From Peterkaempfera bronchialis (GTDB taxonomy: Bacteria; Actinomycetota; Actinomycetes; Streptomycetales; Streptomycetaceae): 64,000 nucleotides of DNA. A model generated the notes under the pieces. That model saw only the letters and a list, made by a program, of their open reading frames with translations. It was not told the DNA's origin and searched no databases. A program made the position numbers and the translations under genes. Each line of letters starts with the position of its first letter. Positions within the stretch are counted from its first letter, which is position 1. Location of the stretch: positions 6,254,232-6,318,231 of the forward strand of contig NZ_CP031264.1 of the NCBI RefSeq assembly GCF_003258605.2, in the 5' to 3' direction. Below are positions 37,360-44,814 of the stretch, piece by piece.

Positions 37360-37770
37360 ATGCCCGATGACACCCGAGCAGCCGACATCGGCGCCGCCGC
37401 CTCCTCGGTGAGCCCATGGACGGCCTACCGGGCCGGCCTGGCCGACGGCCGCCTGCTCTACCAGCGCTGCACCGCGTGCACCCGGGCGCAGTTCTACCCG
37501 AGGGTGCTCTGCGCGCACTGCGGGGGCACCGCGCTGAGCTGGCAGCAGAGCGCCGGCGCGGGGGTGGTGCATGCCACCTCCTCGGTCCCCGAGCGGGATG
37601 CGGCCCCCCGCAATGTCGCCCTGGTCGACCTGGACGAGGGGTTCCGCATGATGAGCCGGGTGACCGGTGCGCCCTCCGAGTCCGTCCGGATCGGCGCGGC
37701 GGTGCGGGCCCGCATCGTGGACGAGGACGGCGAACCGGTGGTCGTCTTCGAGCTGCGGAGCGCGGCGTGA
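37360..37770 (+). CDS. DUF35 OB-fold acyl-CoA-binding protein (ChsH2-type)
   Basis: A 136-residue protein. A rubredoxin-like zinc ribbon (CTACTRAQFYPRVLCAHC) is followed by an OB-fold with ALVDLDEGFRMMSRVTG and IGAAVRARIVDEDGEP. Proteins of this family pair with thiolase-like partners. The next gene starts inside its stop codon (GTGA overlap) and encodes just such a partner, as in the steroid side-chain pair ChsH2-Ltp2. Confidence 0.88.
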   Translation: MPDDTRAADIGAAASSVSPWTAYRAGLADGRLLYQRCTACTRAQFYPRVLCAHCGGTALSWQQSAGAGVVHATSSVPERDAAPRNVALVDLDEGFRMMSRVTGAPSESVRIGAAVRARIVDEDGEPVVVFELRSAA

Positions 37771-38927
37771 GCGCGGGGCTGCGGGGCCGCACGGCGGTGG
37801 TGGGTGTCGCCGAGTCCGACCTGGGGGAGGTCGGCCCCGGGCTGACCCCGCTGGACCTGGCGGCCCAGGCCGCCCATGCCGCGCTCGCCGAGGCGGGGCT
37901 GACCATGCGTGAGGTGGACGGCCTCTTCACCGCGTCGTCCGACTATCCGGCGGCGGCGCTGGACACCGCCGAGTACCTGGGCGTCCGCCCCCGGTATCTG
38001 GACGGGTCGGTGGTGGGCGGCAGTTCCTTTGTGTCGCATCTGCTGCACGCGGCGGGCGCGATCGAGGCGGGCCTCTGCGAGGTGGCGCTGATCACCTATG
38101 GCAGCACCCAGCGTTCGGCGGCGGGCAGGCTGGTGGCCCGTACCCGGCTGAACCCGTACGAGGCCCCGTACCGCCCGCGCTTTCCGGTGACCATGTATGC
38201 GCTGGCCGCCTCGCGGCATATGCATGAGTTCGGCACGACGCGCGAGCAGCTCGCGGATGTCGCGGTGGCCGCCCGGCAGTGGGCGCGGCTCAACCCGAAG
38301 GCGTTTCTGCGCGGGCCGCTGACCCGTGCGGACGTCCTCTCGTCCCGGCCGGTCAGCTCGCCGCTGACGGTGCGCGACTGCTGCCTGGTGACCGACGGCG
38401 GCGGGGCGGTCGTGCTGACGAGTGCCGAGCGGGCGCGTGACCTGCCGCAGCGGCCTGCCTATCTGCTGGGCGTGGGCGAGGCGACGACCCATCAGACGAT
38501 CAGCCAGATGCCGGACCTGACGACGACGGCCGCCGCGCTCTCGGGCCCGCGGGCCTTCGCGGCGGCGGGGCTGACCCCGGCGGAGGTGGATGTGGTCCAG
38601 TTGTACGACGCCTTCACGATCAACACCGTGCTGCTCCTCGAAGACCTGGGTTTCTGTGCCAAGGGCGAGGGCGGGGCGTTTGTCGCGGACGGGCGGATCG
38701 CGCCCGGTGGGGCGCTGCCGGTCAACACCAGCGGCGGCGGACTGTCGTACTGCCACCCCGGCATGTTCGGGATCTTCCTGATCATCGAGGCCGTGCGGCA
38801 GATCCGGGGAGAGTGCGGCGACCGCCAGCAGCCCGGTGTGGAGGTCGCGCTGGCCCATGGCAACGGCGGGGTGCTCTCCAGCCAGGTGACGGCACTCTTC
38901 GGTTCCGAGGCGACGCTCTCCGCATAG
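37767..38927 (+). CDS. Thiolase-like lipid-transfer protein (Ltp2-like)
   Basis: A 386-residue protein from GTG, overlapping the DUF35 gene by 4 bp. The fold is thiolase (AVVGVAESDLGEVGPGLTPL at the start, DGGGAVVLTSAERARDL). The nucleophile position reads VVGGSSFVSH with no Cys, and the usual HD motif reads VVQLYDAFTINTV, with Tyr in place of His. These changes match Ltp2-type retro-aldolases, which use Tyr and need a DUF35 partner. I therefore infer C-C bond cleavage of a beta-hydroxyacyl-CoA rather than a thiolytic step. Confidence 0.85.
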   Translation: MSAGLRGRTAVVGVAESDLGEVGPGLTPLDLAAQAAHAALAEAGLTMREVDGLFTASSDYPAAALDTAEYLGVRPRYLDGSVVGGSSFVSHLLHAAGAIEAGLCEVALITYGSTQRSAAGRLVARTRLNPYEAPYRPRFPVTMYALAASRHMHEFGTTREQLADVAVAARQWARLNPKAFLRGPLTRADVLSSRPVSSPLTVRDCCLVTDGGGAVVLTSAERARDLPQRPAYLLGVGEATTHQTISQMPDLTTTAAALSGPRAFAAAGLTPAEVDVVQLYDAFTINTVLLLEDLGFCAKGEGGAFVADGRIAPGGALPVNTSGGGLSYCHPGMFGIFLIIEAVRQIRGECGDRQQPGVEVALAHGNGGVLSSQVTALFGSEATLSA

Positions 38928-38987
38928 GCCCGTCTCAGGACAACACAGCAAGCCAGCTCACCAGTGGAGAGGACAGAGGTGGACGGT

Positions 38988-39731
38988 ATGGGTCTGCTCA
39001 AAGGACGGGCTGCGGTCGTCACCGGCGCCGCACAGGGCATCGGCCGGGAGACCGCCCGGGTGTTCGCCCAGCAGGGTGCGCATGTCGTGGTCAGCGATGT
39101 GGATACGGCCCGGGCCGCCGAGACCGTGGCGGAGATCACCGCCGAGGGCGGCTCGGCGGTGGCCGTACGGTGCGATGTGACCTCCGAGGAGGAGGTGCGG
39201 GCGGTGGTGGCCCGCTGCGTCGCGGAGTTCGGCAGCCTCGATGTGATGGTCAACAACGCGGGCATCACCCGTGACGCCACGCTGCGCACGATGACCCTGG
39301 AGGACTACCAGCTCGTCATGGACGTCCATCTGCGGGGCGCCTGGCTGGGCACCAGGGAGGCGGCAGCGGTGATGCGCGGCCAGGGCGGCGGGTCGATCGT
39401 CAACCTCTCCTCGCTCTCCGCGAAGGTCGGCAACACCGGTCAGACCAACTACGCGGCTGCCAAGGCGGGCATCGTCGGCCTCAGCAAGTCGGCGGCGAAG
39501 GAGCTGGGGCACCGGGGCGTGCGGGTCAACGCCGTGCAGCCGGGTCTGATCCGTACGCCGATGACGGCTGCGATGCGCCAGGACATCTTCGAGGCGCGGG
39601 AGAAGGACATCCCGTTGCAGCGCGCGGGGGATCCGCGTGAGGTGGCCAATGTCATCCTCTTCCTCGCCTCCGACCTGTCCAGCTACATCACCGGCGGCGT
39701 CCTTGAGGTCACCGGCGGGCGGCTGATGTGA
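38988..39731 (+). CDS. Short-chain dehydrogenase/reductase, FabG-like
   Basis: A 247-residue classical SDR starting MGLLKGRAAVVTGAAQGIGR; a GTG at 38979 is an alternative. The NAD(P) motif is TGAAQGIG, then NNAG, Ser in NLSSLSAKVG, and the YxxxK pair in NYAAAKAGIVGLSKS. The C-terminal GGVLEVTGGRLM is typical. It would oxidize or reduce a 3-hydroxyacyl or related alcohol. It lies 60 bp after the Ltp2-like gene and overlaps the next SDR by 4 bp. Confidence 0.93.
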   Translation: MGLLKGRAAVVTGAAQGIGRETARVFAQQGAHVVVSDVDTARAAETVAEITAEGGSAVAVRCDVTSEEEVRAVVARCVAEFGSLDVMVNNAGITRDATLRTMTLEDYQLVMDVHLRGAWLGTREAAAVMRGQGGGSIVNLSSLSAKVGNTGQTNYAAAKAGIVGLSKSAAKELGHRGVRVNAVQPGLIRTPMTAAMRQDIFEAREKDIPLQRAGDPREVANVILFLASDLSSYITGGVLEVTGGRLM

Positions 39732-40555
39732 CCGGCGCGTCCACCACCCCTCGCCAGAAGGGCCCCGTGAGCCGTCCCACCATGCTGCCGCCGGGCTCGT
39801 TCGAGGGGCGGGTCGCGGTGATCACCGGCGGCAGTTCGGGCATCGGGGAGACGATCGCCCGCCATCTGGCGGCCCTGGGGGCGACCGTGGTGCTGCTGGG
39901 CCGCCGCCCCGACGCGCTGCGGGAGGTCGTGGCGTCGATCCGGGAGGCGGGCGGCAGCGCCGCCGGATTCGCCGCCGACGTCCGGGACCGGGAGCGGGTG
40001 GAGGCGGTCCTGGCCGAGGTGGTCGACCGGTACGGCCGTATCGACCACCTGGTCAACAACGCGGCGGGCAACTTCCGGGTCGCCCCGGAGGAGATGTCGC
40101 CGAACGCCTGGAACGCGGTCGTACGGATCGTCCTGGACGGCTCCTGGCACTGCACGCAGACCGTGGGGCGGCATCTCATCGCCCGGGGCGGCGGTGGCTC
40201 GGTGGTCTCCATCGGCACCACACCGGCGCTCTTCGGCGACCCGGACACCGCGCACTCGGCCAGCGCCAAGGCGGGGGTGCTGGCGATGACCAAGTCGCTG
40301 GCCATCGCCTGGGGGCGGCACGGTATCCGGCTCAATGTGGTCACCCCCGGGCTGACCGACGACACCGGGGCGGTGTCGCAGCTGTTCGCCGCCGAGGGCG
40401 CCTATGCGGCCAATCTGGAGAAGATCCCGGTGGGGCGGCACGCGAACCGCGACGAGATAGCCGAGGCGGTGACCTATCTGCTCAGCGACCACGCCGGATA
40501 TGTCACCGGGCAGAACCTGGTCATCGACGGCGGGCGCAGCCTCGGCATCGGGTGA
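39728..40555 (+). CDS. SDR of the 2,4-dienoyl-CoA reductase type
   Basis: A 275-residue protein whose GTG overlaps the previous stop. The glycine motif TGGSSGIGETIA and NNAAGNF (in place of NNAG) match dienoyl-CoA reductases. The position of the usual catalytic Tyr reads AHSASAKAGVLAM, so His/Ser replaces Tyr while Lys is kept, again as in that subfamily. It ends with GQNLVIDGGRSLG. It would reduce dienoyl-CoA with NADPH during unsaturated acyl-CoA processing. Last gene of the operon; a strong hairpin follows. Confidence 0.88.
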   Translation: MTGASTTPRQKGPVSRPTMLPPGSFEGRVAVITGGSSGIGETIARHLAALGATVVLLGRRPDALREVVASIREAGGSAAGFAADVRDRERVEAVLAEVVDRYGRIDHLVNNAAGNFRVAPEEMSPNAWNAVVRIVLDGSWHCTQTVGRHLIARGGGGSVVSIGTTPALFGDPDTAHSASAKAGVLAMTKSLAIAWGRHGIRLNVVTPGLTDDTGAVSQLFAAEGAYAANLEKIPVGRHANRDEIAEAVTYLLSDHAGYVTGQNLVIDGGRSLGIG

Positions 40556-40561
40556 CCCGGG

Positions 40562-40611
40562 GGCAGCGCCGCCGCGCGGACCGCCCCGGCGGTCGGCCCG
40601 GCGGCGCTGCC
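40562..40611. terminator. Bidirectional hairpin terminator
   Basis: GGCAGCGCCGCCG (40562-40574) pairs perfectly with CGGCGGCGCTGCC (40599-40611), between the convergent SDR and regulator genes. Confidence 0.8.
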
Positions 40612-40640
40612 TGACGCCCGCCAGCTGAGGTCAGCTGAGG

Positions 40641-41615
40641 TCAGCTGGGCACATTGGTGTGGTCGGAGACCCCGGTGATGGCATGGGCGTGGGCGGCCTG
40701 GCGTACGCGGTCGGGGCGGCCGGAGGCGATGGCGTCGATGATCTCGGTGTGCACCACCAGCCGGCGGCGCAGGTAGTCGCGCAGGCCGTCGGTGGGAACG
40801 ACCGCGTCGACGTGGCGTTCGAGGGTCAGCAGCAGGCTCTCGTAGACCTGGCGCAGAAAGGTGTTGCGGCAGATCGACGCCAGGCGGTGGTGCAGCGACC
40901 AGTCGGCGAGGTAGAAGGCCTTGCCGTCCCCGAGGTGGCGGGCCATCTCGGCGAGGATGCCCTCGCAGTCCACGATGTCCTGCTGGGTGCGGTACTGGGC
41001 GGCCTCGATCAGGACCAGGGGTTCCAGCGCGTCCCGGACGTGGATGGCGTCGGCGACGGTGACGGCACCGGAGCCGAGGGAGAGCAGCGATTCGCCGAAC
41101 TGGAGGATGCCGCCCTGGGAGCCGCCCTCCGCCGCGGCGCCGGAGGGGGAGGGCCTGCGCTCCTCGACGGCAGTGGCGGCGGTAGCGGCGGCGTCGCCGG
41201 TACCGGTGGTGGTCGGCGCGGACGGCAGGAGGAGGTCCTCGGTGAGCGTGCTCAGCTCCTCGCGCACCCGCTCCTCGAAGGTGGAGCGGTGCCGGCCGAC
41301 CAGATCGCGGCCGGCCTCGGTGACCTGGAGCAGCGCGGCCCTGGCGTCCGCCTGCGAGGTGACGCGCCGCAGCAGCCCGGCCCGCTCCAGGCGGGTGACC
41401 AGTCGGCTGGCGCCGGACTGGCTGAGGCCCACCGCCTCCTGGACCTGGCGCTGGGGGAGCTCCCCATGGGGGGCCCGGGTGAGCAGTTCCAGAGCCTCGA
41501 AGTCGGAGCTGGAGCCGATGCCGAACGAGCGCAGGGCGGGCTCAAGGCCCTCGTTGGCGATGCGTAGCCGCCGACCGAGCTCGCGCCAGGCGTACATCGC
41601 GTCGATACCGGTCAT
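40641..41615 (-). CDS. MarR-HTH / FCD-domain fusion regulator
   Basis: A 324-residue protein from ATG with a GAGAGG-type ribosome site. Residues 1-120 are a MarR winged helix: ALELLTRAPHGELPQRQVQE, then GLSQSGASRLVTRLERAGLL and a wing with ADARAALLQVTEAGRDLV. A Pro/Thr/Ala-rich linker follows (residues about 130-170). Residues 175-320 are an FCD ligand domain of the GntR/FadR type, with VRDALEPLVLIEAA, a DWSLHHRLASICRN segment and the metal-site His pattern in VVHTEIIDAIASG and AAHAHAI. FCD domains normally carry a GntR HTH, so this chimera is unusual. It diverges from the 41771 operon and the shared motifs suggest it controls both arms of the locus. Confidence 0.9.
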   Translation of the reverse strand: MTGIDAMYAWRELGRRLRIANEGLEPALRSFGIGSSSDFEALELLTRAPHGELPQRQVQEAVGLSQSGASRLVTRLERAGLLRRVTSQADARAALLQVTEAGRDLVGRHRSTFEERVREELSTLTEDLLLPSAPTTTGTGDAAATAATAVEERRPSPSGAAAEGGSQGGILQFGESLLSLGSGAVTVADAIHVRDALEPLVLIEAAQYRTQQDIVDCEGILAEMARHLGDGKAFYLADWSLHHRLASICRNTFLRQVYESLLLTLERHVDAVVPTDGLRDYLRRRLVVHTEIIDAIASGRPDRVRQAAHAHAITGVSDHTNVPS

Positions 41616-41668
41616 CGCTGCCTCTCGTCGGCTCCATGGTCCCCTAGGGTGCGCAGAACCATGATATT

Positions 41669-41716
41669 CCATGCTTGCGGTGGCATCTGCACTGTGATTT
41701 CATGCATGCTCATGCA
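41669..41716. promoter_or_regulatory. Operator-like motifs in the MarR-FCD / deacetylase-kinase divergent promoter
   Basis: CCATGCTTGCG is at 41669-41679 and TCATGCATGCTCATGCA at 41700-41716. The same two elements, in the same order but closer together, are at 30715-30756 before the acyl-CoA operon. The second element differs by one base. Confidence 0.72.
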
Positions 41717-41770
41717 ACTGGCTGGTTTCGGGCCGTACGCGGGCCCTGCCTGGTACCCGAAGGGGGTGAC

Positions 41771-43597
41771 GTGAACACAATCGACTCCCGCCCGGTGTCC
41801 GTGTGTCTCACTTTCGACCACATGGGCGGCGGCCAAGAGGTCGGCCAGGGTCGGCGCAGCCACCCCGACCCCGACCGCCAGGACCTGGCGGTCGCCTTCC
41901 CCCGGATCCTCGAACTGCTGGACCTCCGAGGGGTACCGGCCACCTTCTACATCGAGGGCTGGAGCGCGCTGCACCACCCCGACGCGCTCGACGCACTGCT
42001 GACGCGCGGCCATGACCTCGGACTGCACGGCTGGGTGCATGAGCGCTGGGCCCGGCTGCCCCGCGAGGAGCGGCGCCGCATCCTGCACGACGGCACCGCC
42101 GCGCTGCGCCTCGCGGGCTGCGCCCGGCCCGGGTTCCGCGCCCCCGGCGGCCTGCTGGCCCCCGGCGACCTGGAGCTGTTCGCCGAGGTGGGGATCACCG
42201 AGGACAGCTCGATCCTGCCCGCAGGAGTGGGCGCGGCCCACGCTCCGACCGTGCACCCGGGCGGGGTGGTCAATGTGCCGTTCGGCTGGCCCGCCGTCGA
42301 CTACTGGCAGTACGTGCTCAACGAGGAGTCGCCCGCCACCCCCGACACGCTGGTGGAGCGCTGGCTGGGCCTGCTGGACCAGGCCCGCGAGCGGCCCGAC
42401 CGGCTGCTGGTGCTTGTCGCCCACCCCGGAGCCAGCGGGCTGGAGGACGACCGGTTCGAGGCGCTGCGCCGGGTCGTGGAGACCCTGTCCGCCGCCCCCG
42501 ACGTGGAGTTCGTCACCGTGGCCACCGCCGCCGCCCGGGCGCGGGCCGCAGTCGGTGCCGCCGAGCCGGAGCCATGGCAGCCGCCGGCCGGCCCCCCGTG
42601 GGTGGCCTCGCGTGACCTGCCCGCCCCGCCGCCGCCCGTCGGCGCCGACGCCGAGGCATGGGTGCCCTATCTGCACGCACGCGGTCTGACCCCGGCGGGA
42701 CCGGAGCGCGCAGCGCTCTGCGGCGGCGTCTCGGCCGATGTGGTGCGGGTCGGCGATCTGGTCGTCAAGCGCCCCAAGCGCAAGCTCGATGTGCCGTTCG
42801 ACTGGCAGGCGGGCACCGGCAGAATCCTGGCGGAGGCCGCCGCCCTGCGGATGGCCGGCCCGCTGGCACCGGCGCCGCTCCATGTGGACGAGCGCCACCA
42901 CGTCCTCGTACAGCCGTATGTGCACGGCCGCCCGTGGAAACAGGAACTGCTCCAGGGCCGAGTCGACCCCGAGGTCGTGCGCCGGGTCGCGGAGGTGCTG
43001 CCGGCCGTGCGCGCCATGCCCGTGCGCGGTCTGGACGGGCATGAGCGCTTCCACCGGCTGCGGCTGATGCCGTACTTCCTGGCCACGGCGCAGGCCGAGC
43101 CCCGGCTGCGCCCGGCGATGACCGAGATCGTGGACCGGCTCTCCGCCGTCCGCACCCATCTGGTGCACGGCGACCTGTCGCCGAAGAACATCCTCGTCGG
43201 GCGGACCGGCGCCGAGGCGGCCGAGGCAGCCGAGACGGCCGAAGCGGCTGAGCCGGACCGGGTGGGAGCGGCCGGTGCGGTCACCGTCACGGTCCTGGAC
43301 TGGGAGGTCGTCCACGTCGGCGACCCCACCTTCGACCAGGCGTTCCTGCTGAGCCATCTGCTGGCCAAGGCCAGTCACCTCCCTGAGCTGAGCGAGCAGC
43401 TGAGGGCGGCAGCCGCCACGGTGCGCCGCAGCTGCCCGGAGACCGACGACGCCTGGCTGGCCCGGCTGCTGGGCGCACTGCTGCTGGCGCGGGTGTACGG
43501 GCGGTCCCAGCTGGAGTACCTCGATGCGCGCTCCCGCGAGCGGGTCGCGCGGCAAGGCCGTGCATTGCTGACCGAGAGTGAGGAGCTGCCGTGGTGA
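41771..43597 (+). CDS. Polysaccharide-deacetylase-like / phosphotransferase fusion protein
   Basis: About 608 residues from GTG with a GAAGGGGG ribosome site. Residues 5-260 are a NodB-homology deacetylase: CLTFDHMGGG with the catalytic Asp, GHDLGLHGWVHE with the metal His pair, GFRAPGGLL and LVLVAHPG. Residues 310-600 are an APH/choline-kinase-type domain: LVVKRPKRK as the ATP lysine, HLVHGDLSPKNILVG as the catalytic loop near residue 465, and VLDWEVVHVGDP as the metal site. An Ala/Glu-rich insert separates loop and metal site. Hydrolysis of an amide or N-acyl bond and phosphorylation of the product by one polypeptide is inferred. First gene of a tight operon; no signal peptide is seen, so it is cytoplasmic. 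Confidence 0.85.
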   Translation: MNTIDSRPVSVCLTFDHMGGGQEVGQGRRSHPDPDRQDLAVAFPRILELLDLRGVPATFYIEGWSALHHPDALDALLTRGHDLGLHGWVHERWARLPREERRRILHDGTAALRLAGCARPGFRAPGGLLAPGDLELFAEVGITEDSSILPAGVGAAHAPTVHPGGVVNVPFGWPAVDYWQYVLNEESPATPDTLVERWLGLLDQARERPDRLLVLVAHPGASGLEDDRFEALRRVVETLSAAPDVEFVTVATAAARARAAVGAAEPEPWQPPAGPPWVASRDLPAPPPPVGADAEAWVPYLHARGLTPAGPERAALCGGVSADVVRVGDLVVKRPKRKLDVPFDWQAGTGRILAEAAALRMAGPLAPAPLHVDERHHVLVQPYVHGRPWKQELLQGRVDPEVVRRVAEVLPAVRAMPVRGLDGHERFHRLRLMPYFLATAQAEPRLRPAMTEIVDRLSAVRTHLVHGDLSPKNILVGRTGAEAAEAAETAEAAEPDRVGAAGAVTVTVLDWEVVHVGDPTFDQAFLLSHLLAKASHLPELSEQLRAAAATVRRSCPETDDAWLARLLGALLLARVYGRSQLEYLDARSRERVARQGRALLTESEELPW

Positions 43598-44814
43598 ACG
43601 CCGTGGTGAACAAGGAATGGCCGGATCCCAAGGGTGCCGACCACTATGCGGTGATGGGCGTGCGCGCCTGGGAGGCACTGGACTCCCGGGCACACCCGAC
43701 CGTGGGGTGCGTGCTCTCCCTGGAGGGCGGCTTCGAGGGCCGCGCCCTGGTCCCGACCGGCGCGTCGATCGGCCGGTTCGAGGTGTCCGACCTGCGCGAC
43801 GGCGGCACCCGGTACGCCGGACTCGGCGTGCGCGACGCGGTGGAGCGGATCGAGAAGACCGTCGCCGCCGACCTGGTGGGGCTGCCGGTCGGCGAGGTGG
43901 ACGCCCGCCTGGACGGCCCCTCCAATGTCACCCTGGCCGTCTCGCTGGCCGCCGCCCGGGCCGCCGCCGCCGCATCCGGCCTGCCGCTGTGGCACTACCT
44001 GAGCCGGGGCGGCGAGTACTCGCTGCCCTGCCCCATGGTCAATGTCTTCTCCGGCGGGCGGCACGCCGAGGGCGGCGTACGCATCCAGGACTTCCTGGCC
44101 GTCCCACTGGCGGCCAAGACCTTCGCCGAGGCGATGGAGGTGGTGTGGCGGGTACGCCGGCAGGCGGCCCGGCTGACCGAGGAGCGCCATGGCACGCTGA
44201 TGTCCCGCCTGGTCGCGGACGAAGGCGGGCTGGCCGTGCTCGCCGGCGACGACGCGGAGCCGCTGGAACTGCTCGCCCGGGCCATCGAGGACGTCGGCGA
44301 ACCGGTCGGGGTGGCCATCGACGTGGCCGCGACCCAGATCGAGCACCCCGAGGAGTTCCTGGGCACCCTCGAAGGCTGGTGCGCGCGCTACCCCATCGTC
44401 TCGATCGAGGACCCGCTGGGCGACGACGACTGGGACGGCTGGGCGGACGCCACCCGCCGGTTCGGCCATCTGCAACTGGTCGGCGACGACCTCTTCGCCA
44501 CCTCCGCACAGCGCCTGGAGAAGGCCGTCGGCCTCGGCGTCGCCAACACCGTACTGGTCAAGCCCAACCAGGTCGGCACGCTCGGCCGGGCCGCGCAGAC
44601 CATGGCGGCCGCGCGCCGGCACGGCTACGCCACCGTCGTCTCGGCCCGCTCCGGGGACACCGAGGACGATGTGATCGCCGACCTGGCCGTCGGCTGGAAC
44701 GCCGGACAGATCAAGATCGGCTCCATCATGCGCTCCGAGCGCCTGGCCAAGTACAACCGGCTGCTCCAGATCGAGGCGCTGGACGGCGTCCCCTACCGGG
44801 GGTGGCAGCGGTGA
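43594..44814 (+). CDS. Enolase-like protein with altered active site
   Basis: About 406 residues; the GTG overlaps the previous stop (a GTG at 43591 is also possible). It aligns along the whole enolase: EALDSRAHPTVGC, GASIGRFEVSDLRDGG, ADEGGLA, IEDPLGDDDWDGW, LVGDDLFATS, VLVKPNQVGTLG and QIKIGSIMRSERLAKYN. Metal-binding Asp/Glu and the Lys are kept. Two enolase residues differ: the IQEF Glu is Asp (RIQDFL) and the SHRSGE His is Ala (SARSGDTED). It is therefore unlikely to be housekeeping enolase; a related elimination or addition on another phosphorylated acid is more likely. The kinase domain upstream could supply such a substrate, by inference. Confidence 0.85.
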   Translation: MNAVVNKEWPDPKGADHYAVMGVRAWEALDSRAHPTVGCVLSLEGGFEGRALVPTGASIGRFEVSDLRDGGTRYAGLGVRDAVERIEKTVAADLVGLPVGEVDARLDGPSNVTLAVSLAAARAAAAASGLPLWHYLSRGGEYSLPCPMVNVFSGGRHAEGGVRIQDFLAVPLAAKTFAEAMEVVWRVRRQAARLTEERHGTLMSRLVADEGGLAVLAGDDAEPLELLARAIEDVGEPVGVAIDVAATQIEHPEEFLGTLEGWCARYPIVSIEDPLGDDDWDGWADATRRFGHLQLVGDDLFATSAQRLEKAVGLGVANTVLVKPNQVGTLGRAAQTMAAARRHGYATVVSARSGDTEDDVIADLAVGWNAGQIKIGSIMRSERLAKYNRLLQIEALDGVPYRGWQR

